Assembly: GCF_029210485.1 (NCBI RefSeq)
Contig: NZ_JARGET010000025.1
Span: 1 to 64,000, forward strand
Direction: 5' to 3'
Source: Hoeflea sp. YIM 152468
GTDB taxonomy: Bacteria > Pseudomonadota > Alphaproteobacteria > Rhizobiales > Rhizobiaceae
Length of the DNA: 64,000 bases
In this document: piece after piece, positions 27,894-36,550 of the stretch
Numbering within the stretch: the first letter of the stretch is position 1
Layout of the letters: each line of letters begins with the position of its first letter
Made by a program: the position numbers and the translations under genes
Notes under the pieces: model-generated
Seen by the model: the letters and a program-made list of their open reading frames with translations, nothing else
Told to the model about the DNA's origin: nothing
The model's database searches: none

Positions 27894-28424
27894 TTAGTGA
27901 AGAGAGCCACTCGACTGCACGGCAGCGAAGGCGGATCTCCTGTCGATGTCGACGATGACGCTAAGTGGAATGTGCGACAGCTTCTGGCTGTGGCCGAGCA
28001 GAACCGCCGCATAGGCACTGGCCAGATCAACAATTTCGATGCAGCGATCGGAACAGGTGAGCAGCTTGGCCGACTGGACCAGACTGTCTTCGTCGCCATG
28101 CTGCGCACCCGACACCATGCCCAGCACCAGACATTCATCCCGGCAAAGATGGCCTGCGCCGGGTTTGTAGAAGCGCAGCGGGCAGGTTGCGCAGGCCCCG
28201 AGCTGACGCACCAGGGATGACATCGCATCCAGCGCGATCTGCCCGTCGACGGTGCCCAGCAGTTTGGCGTGCGCCGACCAGGCCGCATCCCAGTAGCGCG
28301 AGTCGGAATGCATCAGGCCCGCAATCCAGTTGCGATAGCCATTGACGACAAGATTTTCCGGCTGCTGACGCAGATAGACCGCAGCAGGGCAGTCTCCGGA
28401 TGTGTCGTGTTCGGTTTGCGCCAT
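27894..28424 (-). CDS. Uncharacterised Cys-rich cytoplasmic protein of the iron cluster
   Basis: 176 residues, no signal peptide and no membrane helix. Seven of its eight Cys are clustered in the middle: CATCP near residue 98, CRDEC near 113 and CSDRC near 144, a pattern that could bind an iron-sulfur cluster or a metal. I do not recognise the family. It is the first gene of the imelysin-bfd-bfr-DUF1111-imelysin-DUF1513 run, and its upstream region has iron-box-like elements. A role as an iron-linked sensor or maturation factor is inference only. Confidence 0.7.
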   Translation of the reverse strand: MAQTEHDTSGDCPAAVYLRQQPENLVVNGYRNWIAGLMHSDSRYWDAAWSAHAKLLGTVDGQIALDAMSSLVRQLGACATCPLRFYKPGAGHLCRDECLVLGMVSGAQHGDEDSLVQSAKLLTCSDRCIEIVDLASAYAAVLLGHSQKLSHIPLSVIVDIDRRSAFAAVQSSGSLH

Positions 28425-28560
28425 TTCATCCCCGTGGCTTTAAATATGAGGTTTTCGGTAATATATCTTCAAACTGGAGTCAAACAGTATAGTTTAGAAT
28501 GACTCCAAACCAGTGTCGGAAACCGCACGCCTGACGTTGCAGTGGTTCTGCCTGCCGCAA
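28425..28560 (-). promoter_or_regulatory. AT-rich iron-cluster promoter with iron-box-like elements
   Basis: TTTAGAATGACTCCAAA (28493-28509) resembles the Irr box of rhizobia (TTTAGAA-N3-TTCTAAA) with two mismatches. ACTGGAGTCAA (28473-28483) recurs with one change inside the TGA-N9-TCA box at 32703-32721. The region lies upstream of the Cys-rich gene that heads the iron operon. Regulator identity is inference. Confidence 0.5.
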
Positions 28561-29358
28561 TCACGAAGTTTCACGAATTGCGGCAATCAGCGGCAGCACG
28601 AAGAAATCCATGCCCTGGGGAATATCGCTGACGGCCATCGGACAGCCATAGACCGCCTCGAGATTGGCTGAGGTCAGAACCTGTCTCGGCGGGCCGGACG
28701 CATGCACCCTCCCCTGGTGCATCAAGACCACATGGTCGGCAAATTGCGCGGTCAGATTGAGGTCGTGCAGGATGGCGACGACACCACCGCCCGCAGCGGC
28801 ATAGCGCCGGGCGATCTGCATGATCTGCAATTGGTGCCTGATGTCGAGACTGGAAATCGGCTCATCGAGAAACAGGCAGCGGGGCGCGTGCTGGAAAACC
28901 GGCTCCCACACCTGTGCCAGAACCCGCGCGAGTTGCACCCGCTGCTGTTCGCCGCCCGACAATTCCTGGTAAAACCGCCCGCCAAACCCGTTCATGTCTA
29001 CGGCGCTCAGAGCATCGTCAATCCGGCCGGAAATATCGACATGGGAGTGAACCCCCATGGTCAGGCCAAGCCGCACCACCTCGTGCACGGTAAAGGGAAA
29101 TGACAGATCCGTCGATTGCGGCAGCACCCCGCGCATGCCGGCAAGGTCAGCCGGGCGCGCATGGGCGATATCGACGCCATTGAGACGAGCACTTCCGTCG
29201 AATTTTATCTCGCCAGTCAGGGCCCGCATCAAGGTGGTCTTGCCGGACCCGTTGGGCCCTATGATCACCGTGAACTGCCCCTTTGCCGCCGACATATCAA
29301 TGCCTTGCAGAATGTCGGTTTTGCCAAGACGAACCTGAATATTGTGCGCTTCGAGCAT
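28561..29358 (-). CDS. hmuV: Haem ABC transporter ATP-binding protein
   Basis: 265 residues with a complete ABC ATPase set: Walker A GPNGSGKTT (about 33-41), signature LSGGEQQRVQLAR, Walker B CLFLDEPISSLD and the H-loop ILHDLNL. Together with the FecCD permease next door and HmuT, it imports haem from the periplasm. It follows hmuU with a one-base gap. Start and length match HmuV. Confidence 0.93.
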   Translation of the reverse strand: MLEAHNIQVRLGKTDILQGIDMSAAKGQFTVIIGPNGSGKTTLMRALTGEIKFDGSARLNGVDIAHARPADLAGMRGVLPQSTDLSFPFTVHEVVRLGLTMGVHSHVDISGRIDDALSAVDMNGFGGRFYQELSGGEQQRVQLARVLAQVWEPVFQHAPRCLFLDEPISSLDIRHQLQIMQIARRYAAAGGGVVAILHDLNLTAQFADHVVLMHQGRVHASGPPRQVLTSANLEAVYGCPMAVSDIPQGMDFFVLPLIAAIRETS

Positions 29359-29359
29359 T

Positions 29360-30454
29360 CTAGATATCCATCAGGCCGCGACGACGCAGCAAGATCCAGA
29401 GAAAGAACGGAGCCCCGATGGTTGCGGTAATGATGCCGATCGGCAGCTCGGCGGGCGCCACGATCTGCCGGGCGATGGCGTCGGCAAACAACAGCATGAT
29501 GGCACCCAGCAATGCACAGGCCGGCAGCAAATAGCGATGGTCGGGACCGATCAGCAAGCGCAACAGATGCGGCACAACGATGCCGACGAAGCCAATCCCG
29601 CCCGACACGGCAACCGACGCGCCGGTCGCTGCGGCAACCTGGACGATCGCGACCCGTTTGAAGATCTGAACATTGACGCCAAGATGCTGCGCGGTTGCCT
29701 CACCCAGGGTCATCGCATTGAGGCCGCGGGCCATGAAAGGCGAAAGCAGCAAAATCGGCACGATGATGGGCGCGACCGCGAGAACCTTCGGCCATGTCGC
29801 GCCAGCAACCGAGCCCAGGCCCCAAAAGGTCAGATCCCGCAATTGCTGATCGTCGGCCCAGAAGACCAGCAGACCGGTGAAGGCTCCGGCCATTGCGCCA
29901 AGCGCGATGCCGGCAAGCAACATGGTAGCAACCGAGGTCCTGCCGTTGCGGGTTGAAATCCGGTACAGCGCGAAGGTGAACACCAGTCCGCCGGCAAACG
30001 CGGCAAACGGGACGTGATAGAGCCCGAGCAAGACCGCAACGGGGGACAGGACACCGGCTCCAAGCACGATGAATGTCACCGCCCCCAGGCCTGCACCGGC
30101 GGAAACGCCGACAATGCCCGGATCGGCAAGCGGGTTGCGAAACAGCCCCTGCATGGTGGCGCCCGAAACAGCCAGCGAGGCGCCGATCATCATCCCCAGC
30201 AACAGGCGCGGCATGCGGATGTCGAGAATGACCACGCGCTCGACGGCGGTGATCAAACTGTCCTGCCCGGACAAGAGCGCCCAGGCAACCAGGAGCGCAG
30301 ACGTGTCAGTGGCGCCGGATGCGAGGCTGAACACCGCGGTGAACAGCAAACACACCACCAGCACCAGAAGTATCCGCCGGGCAAAAGCCGAGCGGTCCCC
30401 CGCCAGCATGCCTGCCCGAGGGGGCGCGCCGGCGTCGAGGCTAATGCTGCTCAT
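29360..30454 (-). CDS. hmuU: Haem ABC transporter permease, FecCD family
   Basis: 364 residues with about ten membrane segments and the FecCD hallmarks: RMPRLLLGMMIGASLAVSGA near 95, NPLADPGIVGVSAGAGLGA near 120 and the C-terminal FVGIVVPHLLRLLIGPDH block. It forms the haem channel with HmuV. The start at 30454 overlaps the hmuT end by 14 bases; an in-frame ATG two codons earlier (30460) is equally possible. Confidence 0.93.
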   Translation of the reverse strand: MSSISLDAGAPPRAGMLAGDRSAFARRILLVLVVCLLFTAVFSLASGATDTSALLVAWALLSGQDSLITAVERVVILDIRMPRLLLGMMIGASLAVSGATMQGLFRNPLADPGIVGVSAGAGLGAVTFIVLGAGVLSPVAVLLGLYHVPFAAFAGGLVFTFALYRISTRNGRTSVATMLLAGIALGAMAGAFTGLLVFWADDQQLRDLTFWGLGSVAGATWPKVLAVAPIIVPILLLSPFMARGLNAMTLGEATAQHLGVNVQIFKRVAIVQVAAATGASVAVSGGIGFVGIVVPHLLRLLIGPDHRYLLPACALLGAIMLLFADAIARQIVAPAELPIGIITATIGAPFFLWILLRRRGLMDI

Positions 30455-31322
30455 GGCCATAAAACGCCTGGGCAAGTTGCGACACTGCCTCGCCGGTCCG
30501 CGGTCCGAATCCGAGCAGCAGGAGACCGTCCATGCGGATGATCCTGCCGTTCTTGACCGCAGGCGTGGTGGACAGCGCCGGATGCGCCTCGAGCAGCGCG
30601 TTGGGCGCGGCATGATCGGCGGCTTCACCGCGCCCGTTCATCATCAGGATGATGTCAGGCGCGGCCTCGATGACCGCTTCATCGCTGATCTGCTTGTAAC
30701 CGGCAAAATCGGCGATCACATTTGTACCGCCCGCCAGTTCGATAATGCCATTCGCGGCCGTACCGGTGCCGGAGGTGTTGATCTTGTCATCCTCCACGGT
30801 CAGCACGAACATGACCTTCTGCCTGTCGTCGATGGCGGCCAGCCGCTTCCGGGCCCTGGCAATATCGGCGGCGACCTTTGTGCGAAGAGCATTGCCCTTT
30901 TCCGGCACCCCGAGTTCTGCAGCGATAATTGCAATGTTCTCGTCGACGCCGTCCAGGGTGAAGTCGTCGGGCACGTCGACCCATCGGATCCCGGTGCTCT
31001 TGAGAACCTCGACCGCCTCGGGCGGACCATTGTTCTCGCGCGCCAGGACCAGGTCCGGCTTGACCGACAAGACGCCTTCAGGGGACAGGGCGCGGATGTA
31101 GCCGACGTCAGGCAGATCGGCCGCCTCGAGCGGATAGGTCGAGGTCGAGTCCCGGCCCACCAGCCGGTCTTGTTCGCCCAGCGCGTAGACAATTTCGGTC
31201 ACCGCGCCGCCAATTGCCAGAACGCGCTGTGCCCGCAGCTGCTCGGAATTTGCCGTGGATGCTCCAACCGCAAGTGTCGCCGCGGCAGCCACGAGAAAAG
31301 ACGTCATGACCCGCCGGCTCAT
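30441..31322 (-). CDS. hmuT: Periplasmic haem-binding protein
   Basis: 293 residues of the BtuF/HmuT-type binding-protein family with a Sec signal ending near STANSEQL, then RVLAIGGAVTEIVYALGEQD and the DSTSTYP segment, whose Tyr aligns with the haem-ligating Tyr of HmuT. The ATG at 31322 gives a proper signal peptide. No strong ribosome site is visible, so coupling to hmuS is likely. It delivers haem to HmuUV. Confidence 0.9.
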   Translation of the reverse strand: MSRRVMTSFLVAAAATLAVGASTANSEQLRAQRVLAIGGAVTEIVYALGEQDRLVGRDSTSTYPLEAADLPDVGYIRALSPEGVLSVKPDLVLARENNGPPEAVEVLKSTGIRWVDVPDDFTLDGVDENIAIIAAELGVPEKGNALRTKVAADIARARKRLAAIDDRQKVMFVLTVEDDKINTSGTGTAANGIIELAGGTNVIADFAGYKQISDEAVIEAAPDIILMMNGRGEAADHAAPNALLEAHPALSTTPAVKNGRIIRMDGLLLLGFGPRTGEAVSQLAQAFYGHEQH

Positions 31323-31354
31323 CACAGGCCGGGCTGTTTGTTCAAGAGGAAAAG

Positions 31355-32458
31355 TCAACGCACTTCCTCCACCGTCACGCCGGCTCTGGCGGGCTCCAGG
31401 GCACCCGCGCGCGGCAGCGCCTGAACCAGCCGGTTCCACTGTGCCACCGCATCGGTGCTGTCGCCCTCGCGCCGGTAGCCATTGATCATCAGCGTCTGCT
31501 CGCCGCCGGGACCGAAGATCTCCAGCGAATAGACATCGCCGGCCTTGGTCGGCTTGCGCACGAGCCAGATTGCCGCAAACTGGTCGGCGCGAAGATGCAG
31601 GTGAAACCCCGGATCGAGCACGTTCAGCCAGGGGCCAACCTGCTTGATGGTGTGAACCGGACCGGAGTGGATCTGCAAAGTGCCGGCGTTTCGCAGAAAG
31701 ATCATGACGGGCAGTTGATCAGAGCCGAGCTGGTGCAACACCAGATCAGCCGCATCCTCGGAAAGCTTCCAGCAAAAGTCGGTGCCAATCGCCTCAATGG
31801 CAGCAAGACGGGTCATCCGTGACTTGCGCAGGATGGACTGGAACTGATGGGTGTCCTGCATGCCGGCCCAGGCCTGGCGCAACGCCACGATATCATGGCC
31901 GGCGGGCGTGGCGCGCGTGCCTGGCGCAGCCCTTTTTGCAAACGTGGCGGGCTGCCTGGCAACACGTAGCTGGTCCCGGATCGCGGTCCATCTGGTCATG
32001 TCGGTGGCCGCGCGGGCAAAGACCTTGTGGACAGCATCCCCAAAGGCATCGAAGAACTGGAAACTGTATTGGACCGATCCGTCATCGAGCGGCTTGGCGA
32101 CATGATAGGCGTGACGCCAGTGGCGCGGAAAAATCCGCAAATCGATGTCCGTGCCCAGAACAATCGAGGCATGCTGGCCGGACCTGTAGCCGCCGTACAC
32201 ACCGGTCTTTTCATGCACAGCGGCATCATTGCGCGAGAGCGCCATGACTTCGCCAGCCTGACCCAGCATTGGCAAGAAGACATCCAGATCAGGATCGATC
32301 GGCTCGACGTAGTCGCCGATGCAGGCTTCGAGGACGGCCGCTTCGCAGACGCCGATCTGGCTGGCGAGATCGCGTTCACGCATTTTCGGGTTGTCTTTGC
32401 GCGCGGTCCGAATGGCCGCAGCGCTGATGGAAATTTGTTGGTTCATCTCGCCGCTCAC
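31355..32458 (-). CDS. hmuS: Haemin-degrading/haem-trafficking factor
   Basis: 367 residues with the two HemS/ChuX domains in tandem (about 25-180 and 200-350), e.g. SRNDAAVHEKTGVYGGY in the first and HSGPVHTIKQVGPWLNVLDP in the second. The family binds haem in the cytoplasm after import and either degrades it or passes it on. It overlaps hemP by four bases and precedes hmuT. Confidence 0.92.
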   Translation of the reverse strand: MSGEMNQQISISAAAIRTARKDNPKMRERDLASQIGVCEAAVLEACIGDYVEPIDPDLDVFLPMLGQAGEVMALSRNDAAVHEKTGVYGGYRSGQHASIVLGTDIDLRIFPRHWRHAYHVAKPLDDGSVQYSFQFFDAFGDAVHKVFARAATDMTRWTAIRDQLRVARQPATFAKRAAPGTRATPAGHDIVALRQAWAGMQDTHQFQSILRKSRMTRLAAIEAIGTDFCWKLSEDAADLVLHQLGSDQLPVMIFLRNAGTLQIHSGPVHTIKQVGPWLNVLDPGFHLHLRADQFAAIWLVRKPTKAGDVYSLEIFGPGGEQTLMINGYRREGDSTDAVAQWNRLVQALPRAGALEPARAGVTVEEVR

Positions 32459-32682
32459 TTGTTGAGGATCAGTTTGCCTTGCTTGGTGATTTTCAACCGG
32501 TAGACGGCGCCATCATGCTCGATGGCCACTTCCTTGCGCTCGCCGAACAAGGCATGCGAGGCGATCACCCGGTCGTTCAAGGATGGATGCTTCAGGTCGG
32601 GCGGCCGACGCGGCGCGTGTTGGGAATCTTCCATGGTCAACATCCGTTTGTTGGCCTGGCTTGCTGCGCGCTGGCTGGGCAT
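32455..32682 (-). CDS. hmuP: HemP/HmuP family haem uptake protein
   Basis: 75 residues at most. The C-terminal 45 carry the HemP pattern (SHALFGERKEVAIEHDGAVY, then RLKITKQGKLILNK). In rhizobia and Burkholderia HmuP proteins activate transcription of the haem receptor gene. The start is uncertain: ATGs at 32682, 32643 and 32634 are in frame and none has a clear ribosome site; the two inner ones fit the family's usual length. It is the first gene of the hmuPSTUV operon, divergent from the receptor gene. Confidence 0.88.
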   Translation of the reverse strand: MPSQRAASQANKRMLTMEDSQHAPRRPPDLKHPSLNDRVIASHALFGERKEVAIEHDGAVYRLKITKQGKLILNK

Positions 32683-32702
32683 TAACGTCGCTACGATTTT
32701 AA

Positions 32703-32721
32703 CTTGACTACTGGACTCAAG
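32703..32721. promoter_or_regulatory. IRO-type iron box (RirA-like)
   Basis: CTTGA-N9-TCAAG, containing the TGA-N9-TCA core of the rhizobial iron-responsive operator. It lies in the 179-base gap between the divergent hmuP and TonB receptor genes, where it could repress both under iron sufficiency. The binding protein is inferred from the motif; no rirA gene is in the window. Confidence 0.65.
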
Positions 32722-32764
32722 TTTTAGTAAACGACGTCTCGCATAAGGTGAGTTAAACTGTCAA

Positions 32765-32784
32765 GTTTGAAAATCGCATCAAAC
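32765..32784. promoter_or_regulatory. Second inverted repeat in the hmuP-receptor gap
   Basis: Perfect arms GTTTGA and TCAAAC with an eight-base spacer, about 80 bases before the receptor start. The spacing differs by one base from the IRO consensus. It may be a second regulator site, for example an activator site for HmuP or Irr. Confidence 0.4.
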
Positions 32785-32861
32785 TGACGAAGCCACCAAA
32801 GCGGCAAGCAAGCGTATCGCCAGCCAGCCATTCAATCAAAATGGATCAGGGTAAGGGCGTT

Positions 32862-34994
32862 ATGACTGTTTTCAAGATGAGAATGACCCGCACTGCAGTG
32901 ACGTTGGCACTGTGTGCGACAACGGCACTGACGGCGATTCCGGCCGCGCAGGCGCAGGAAGCCACCGAGACGGGGGAAACCCGCAACGGATTCACACTGC
33001 TGCAAAGGCTGATCCTTGGCGCAGGCCGCGCCAAGGTTGCCGTCGACACTCCGCAAGCGGTCACTGCCCTAGAGCAGGAGGATATCGACGACAAGCAGGC
33101 CTCTACCGTCACCGATATCCTCAAGGCTGTTCCCAATGTCAGTGTGGTCGGCGGAGCCAATCGTGCCCTTGGCCAGACCTTCAACATACGCGGTATTGGC
33201 GCCGGTGAATCGGCCAGCGAGGAAGGCCGCATTGTTGTCAACGTCGACGGCGTGCCGCAATTCTTCGAGCAATACCGCATGGGCGGCTTTTTCAATGACC
33301 CGGAATTGTTCAAGCGGGTCGAGGTCTTGCGCGGACCGGCCTCGTCAACTCTGTATGGTTCCGGCGCCCTGGGTGGCGTCATCAACTTCACCACCAAGGA
33401 GGCCTCGGACTATCTCGCTGACGGTCAGAATGGCGCGCTCAAGCTGAAGGGCAGCTATGATTCCAACGCCAACGGGTATCTGGCCAGCGGCATTCTCGCC
33501 ATGCGTCTGAGCAACTATGCCGAGTTCCTGGTGTCGGGCAATTACCGCACCGCCGACGAGTTCAGCGATGGCGACGGCATGGCGATCGAGGGCTCGGACT
33601 TCACCACCCCGAACGGTCTCGCCAAGGGCACATTCTATCTCGACGAGAACAAGGAGCGCAAAGTTCAGCTCAGCTACAGCCAGTTTACCAGCGACCAGGA
33701 CAATCAGGCCTATTCGCAACTTCAGCCGACCGGATTTTTTGGCACCGTCGACCGTGTCGTCAACAACAGGCAGGCGCAGATTTCCTATGAGGATGCTGCA
33801 ACAGACAATCCCTGGCTCGATCTCAAGCTGACGCTGTCCTACAACAACATCACCAATGAACAGTCGAACGCCTCGCTCGGCACGTCCAGCAATATCGGTC
33901 AGGATTCGACCTATGGCTATGAGAGCTATCAGTTCGTCGGCCAGAACACCTTCGAATGGAGCGGCGACAGGTTCGACAACTACCTCACCGTCGGTGGCCA
34001 GCTGATCCAGCAGGAACGCACCACGGCCACGGCCGACCCACTCGGCCACCATCCTGAAGGGACGGATTTCCAGGCCGGCGTCTTTGTCCAGAACGAATTC
34101 ATCTGGAATGAAAGACTGACCCTGATTCCGGGTGTGCGGATCGATTATCAGAAGCTCAGCAGCAACAATTCGGTTGCTGCGCTGGCCGGCGGCCTGATGC
34201 CCGCTGACAAGACGGATGTCGCCTTTTCGCCAAAACTTGCCGCCCTTTACAAGATTTCAGACAGTTTCTCGATCTTCGGCTCCTACGCCCATACCGAGCG
34301 TTTTCCCTCCCTAGACGAGATCTATTCCAATGATTATGGCGCGGGCGTAGCGCCCAACCACAGCCCGGATCTGAAGAAAGAGAAATCAAACAACTATGAA
34401 ATGGGATTTGTCGTCTCGACCACCGGCCTGATGCAGGACGGAGACAGTCTCGATTTCAAGACCACGGGATTTTACAACAAGATTGACGACCTGATCATCC
34501 GCCAGCGAAACCTGTATCCGCAATATGTCAATGTTGGCCGTGCCGAGATCTACGGCGTCGAATTCGAGGCCGGATACACCAGGGACAATTTTTTCGCAGA
34601 CGCGAGCCTCGGAGTGACAGTGGGCACAGACCTGAGCTCCGGCACCGGCCTGACCACGGTGGCGCCGCCCGAGTTCAATCTCGGTCTCGGCTACCGGATG
34701 CCCGACCGGGGGATGACCGTCGGCTGGGAAGGCCGCTTTGTCTTTGCCGAGAGCCGGGTCCCGGTATCCGCCACAGCCACTGATCTGGTTGCCGAAGCCC
34801 TGCGCCGGGAAGCCTTCAACACCCACAATCTCTACCTCAACTGGCGACCTGATCAGCAAAGCCGGTTTGCCGGCTGGGAAGCCTCGTTCCGGGTTGAGAA
34901 CCTGTTTGACACCAAGTACCGCGACTTCCTCTCCAACGACAATGGCAAGGGCCGAACCTTCAAGCTCACCCTTGCCAAGCAGTTCGGCTGGTAA
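32862..34994 (+). CDS. hmuR: TonB-dependent haem/haemoglobin receptor
   Basis: 710 residues with a signal peptide (cleaved near IPAAQAQEA), a plug domain (about 55-180, with GQTFNIRGIGAGESASEEG and RVEVLRGPASSTLYGSGALG) and a 22-strand barrel ending in an aromatic residue (FGW). An outer-membrane receptor fed by TonB energy; its place beside hmuPSTUV identifies haem as the ligand. The start at 32862 has AAGG five bases upstream; the ATG at 32841 is less likely. Confidence 0.92.
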   Translation: MTVFKMRMTRTAVTLALCATTALTAIPAAQAQEATETGETRNGFTLLQRLILGAGRAKVAVDTPQAVTALEQEDIDDKQASTVTDILKAVPNVSVVGGANRALGQTFNIRGIGAGESASEEGRIVVNVDGVPQFFEQYRMGGFFNDPELFKRVEVLRGPASSTLYGSGALGGVINFTTKEASDYLADGQNGALKLKGSYDSNANGYLASGILAMRLSNYAEFLVSGNYRTADEFSDGDGMAIEGSDFTTPNGLAKGTFYLDENKERKVQLSYSQFTSDQDNQAYSQLQPTGFFGTVDRVVNNRQAQISYEDAATDNPWLDLKLTLSYNNITNEQSNASLGTSSNIGQDSTYGYESYQFVGQNTFEWSGDRFDNYLTVGGQLIQQERTTATADPLGHHPEGTDFQAGVFVQNEFIWNERLTLIPGVRIDYQKLSSNNSVAALAGGLMPADKTDVAFSPKLAALYKISDSFSIFGSYAHTERFPSLDEIYSNDYGAGVAPNHSPDLKKEKSNNYEMGFVVSTTGLMQDGDSLDFKTTGFYNKIDDLIIRQRNLYPQYVNVGRAEIYGVEFEAGYTRDNFFADASLGVTVGTDLSSGTGLTTVAPPEFNLGLGYRMPDRGMTVGWEGRFVFAESRVPVSATATDLVAEALRREAFNTHNLYLNWRPDQQSRFAGWEASFRVENLFDTKYRDFLSNDNGKGRTFKLTLAKQFGW

Positions 34995-35005
34995 ATCCCG
35001 AGGCG

Positions 35006-35452
35006 ATGAACATGAAATGTGCCAGTTCCGGGTCCGCAATCCGGGCCGTCATCCTGGGTCTTGCGATTGCCGCTTCGCCTGCACACTCCGAAACCGGCGT
35101 GCAGGCCAGGCTTTCGCTCGACCTCAACGCGGTCGAGCAGATCGAGCAGGCCTGCCGGCTGGTGTTTGTTGTGACCAATACGACCGGGAAGTCGATTGAG
35201 GAAATGACCCTTGAAACCGTCCTGTTCGATCAGGGCGGCAAGGTCAGCCGCTTCACCCTGTTCGATTTCAAGGCATTGCCGCAAGGCAAGCCACGGGTTC
35301 GGCAATTTGATCTGCCGGACACCCACTGCGCCGCGGTTGCCCGGATTCTGATCAATGGCGCTGCCTCGTGCAAGGGCGAAGGTCTCACAGGCACGGAGTG
35401 CATCGATCATCTGGATGTCAAAAGCTCAACCAGGACGGAGATCGCAGGATGA
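35006..35452 (+). CDS. Uncharacterised periplasmic protein linked to the TonB system
   Basis: 148 residues with a signal peptide (AVILGLAIAASPAHSET), four Cys in the mature part (ACRLVFVV, DTHCAAV, ASCKGEG, TECIDH) that could form two disulfides, and a predicted beta-sandwich. It begins 11 bases after the receptor stop and its stop overlaps the exbB start (ATGA), so it is part of the receptor-exbB-exbD-tonB operon. The family is not recognised with confidence. A role in assembling or tuning the TonB complex is inference. Confidence 0.75.
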   Translation: MNMKCASSGSAIRAVILGLAIAASPAHSETGVQARLSLDLNAVEQIEQACRLVFVVTNTTGKSIEEMTLETVLFDQGGKVSRFTLFDFKALPQGKPRVRQFDLPDTHCAAVARILINGAASCKGEGLTGTECIDHLDVKSSTRTEIAG

Positions 35453-36165
35453 CCATTTTTGAAAACCCGCTTGAGCGGTTCCAGCACTTCATCAGCGTTG
35501 GCGGACCCGTTGTCGTGCTGTTGCTGGCGCTCTCGCTCATCGCCGTGGCGACAATCTTGTTCAAGCTCTGGCAATTCAGCGCCCTCGATGTTGGCGCCCG
35601 GCCACGGGTTGATCCGCCGATACGCCTGAAGGGCAACAGCGGGCGTGGCGACCGCGTGCAGCTTGACCGGATGCCGGCCGGTTTGCGCGACATTGTCGAG
35701 CTGGCAAGCCGGTTGAAGCATCTGCACGATGAAAACCGCATTTCACGCGGCGCGCTGGAGGAGCAACTGATGCTCTCGGCCTCCACCCAGATCAATGGCA
35801 TTCAGTCGGGTTTCCGGATCCTCGAGTCCATCGCCCAGACCGCACCACTGATCGGCCTGTTCGGCACGGTTCTGGGAATGATCACCGCGTTTCAGGCGCT
35901 GCAGCACTCGGGCAACAATGTCGATCCTTCGATCCTGGCCGGCGGCATCTGGGTCGCGCTGCTGACCACGGCGGTCGGGCTCGGCGTGGCGATGCCGACA
36001 AGCATGGCGCTGACCTATTTTGAAAGCCGGGTTGAAAGGCACAAGCTGGCGCTTGAAACGGCAGTGGCGCACGTTCTCAACCCATCGATCTATGAGGCGT
36101 TGAACGAGCCGCAGAGAACACCTCAAACGGCTGGCTCGCCCTTGGTATCCGCCCATGCGGTTTGA
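35449..36165 (+). CDS. exbB: MotA/TolQ/ExbB proton channel family protein
   Basis: 238 residues with three membrane helices and the ExbB core LESIAQTAPLIGLFGTVLGM followed by GGIWVALLTTAVGLGVAMPT. It forms the proton-driven motor that energises TonB. The start ATG at 35449 overlaps the previous stop; the frame open upstream is out-of-gene. Followed by two ExbD genes and tonB. Confidence 0.93.
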   Translation: MTIFENPLERFQHFISVGGPVVVLLLALSLIAVATILFKLWQFSALDVGARPRVDPPIRLKGNSGRGDRVQLDRMPAGLRDIVELASRLKHLHDENRISRGALEEQLMLSASTQINGIQSGFRILESIAQTAPLIGLFGTVLGMITAFQALQHSGNNVDPSILAGGIWVALLTTAVGLGVAMPTSMALTYFESRVERHKLALETAVAHVLNPSIYEALNEPQRTPQTAGSPLVSAHAV

Positions 36166-36541
36166 AGCATCAAGCAGACACAGGCGGCGGATCTCGATGA
36201 CCTCGCTCATCGATGTGATCTTCCTGCTTTTGCTGTTTTTCATGCTGTCATCGACATTCTCGCGGTTTGCCGATGTCGAATTGGGAACACGTGGCGGCAC
36301 AGGTGCGGCTGCCGCTGATCTGGTTCCGGCCTTCATCAAGCTGTCGGAGGGTCGAACTTCCCTCAATGGCGCTCCGCTGCCTGTCGACGATCTCGCCCGC
36401 GAGCTTGCGCACCAGCAATCTGTGAACCGGATCAATGTGTTGATTGTGTCCGTGGATGCCACGGCGAATTCCCAACAGCTGGTCGACATTTTGCTGATTG
36501 CCCGCAAACTGCCGGGCCTTGGCCTGCAAATCGTTCAATAG
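36155..36541 (+). CDS. exbD: ExbD/TolR biopolymer transport protein (first copy)
   Basis: 128 residues: a short basic N-terminus, one helix with the functional Asp (SMTSLIDVIFLLLLFFMLSS, Asp20) and a periplasmic domain. Works with ExbB. It overlaps exbB by 11 bases and is followed after ten bases by a second ExbD-like gene. Confidence 0.92.
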   Translation: MRFEASSRHRRRISMTSLIDVIFLLLLFFMLSSTFSRFADVELGTRGGTGAAAADLVPAFIKLSEGRTSLNGAPLPVDDLARELAHQQSVNRINVLIVSVDATANSQQLVDILLIARKLPGLGLQIVQ

Positions 36542-36550
36542 GCCGATCCG

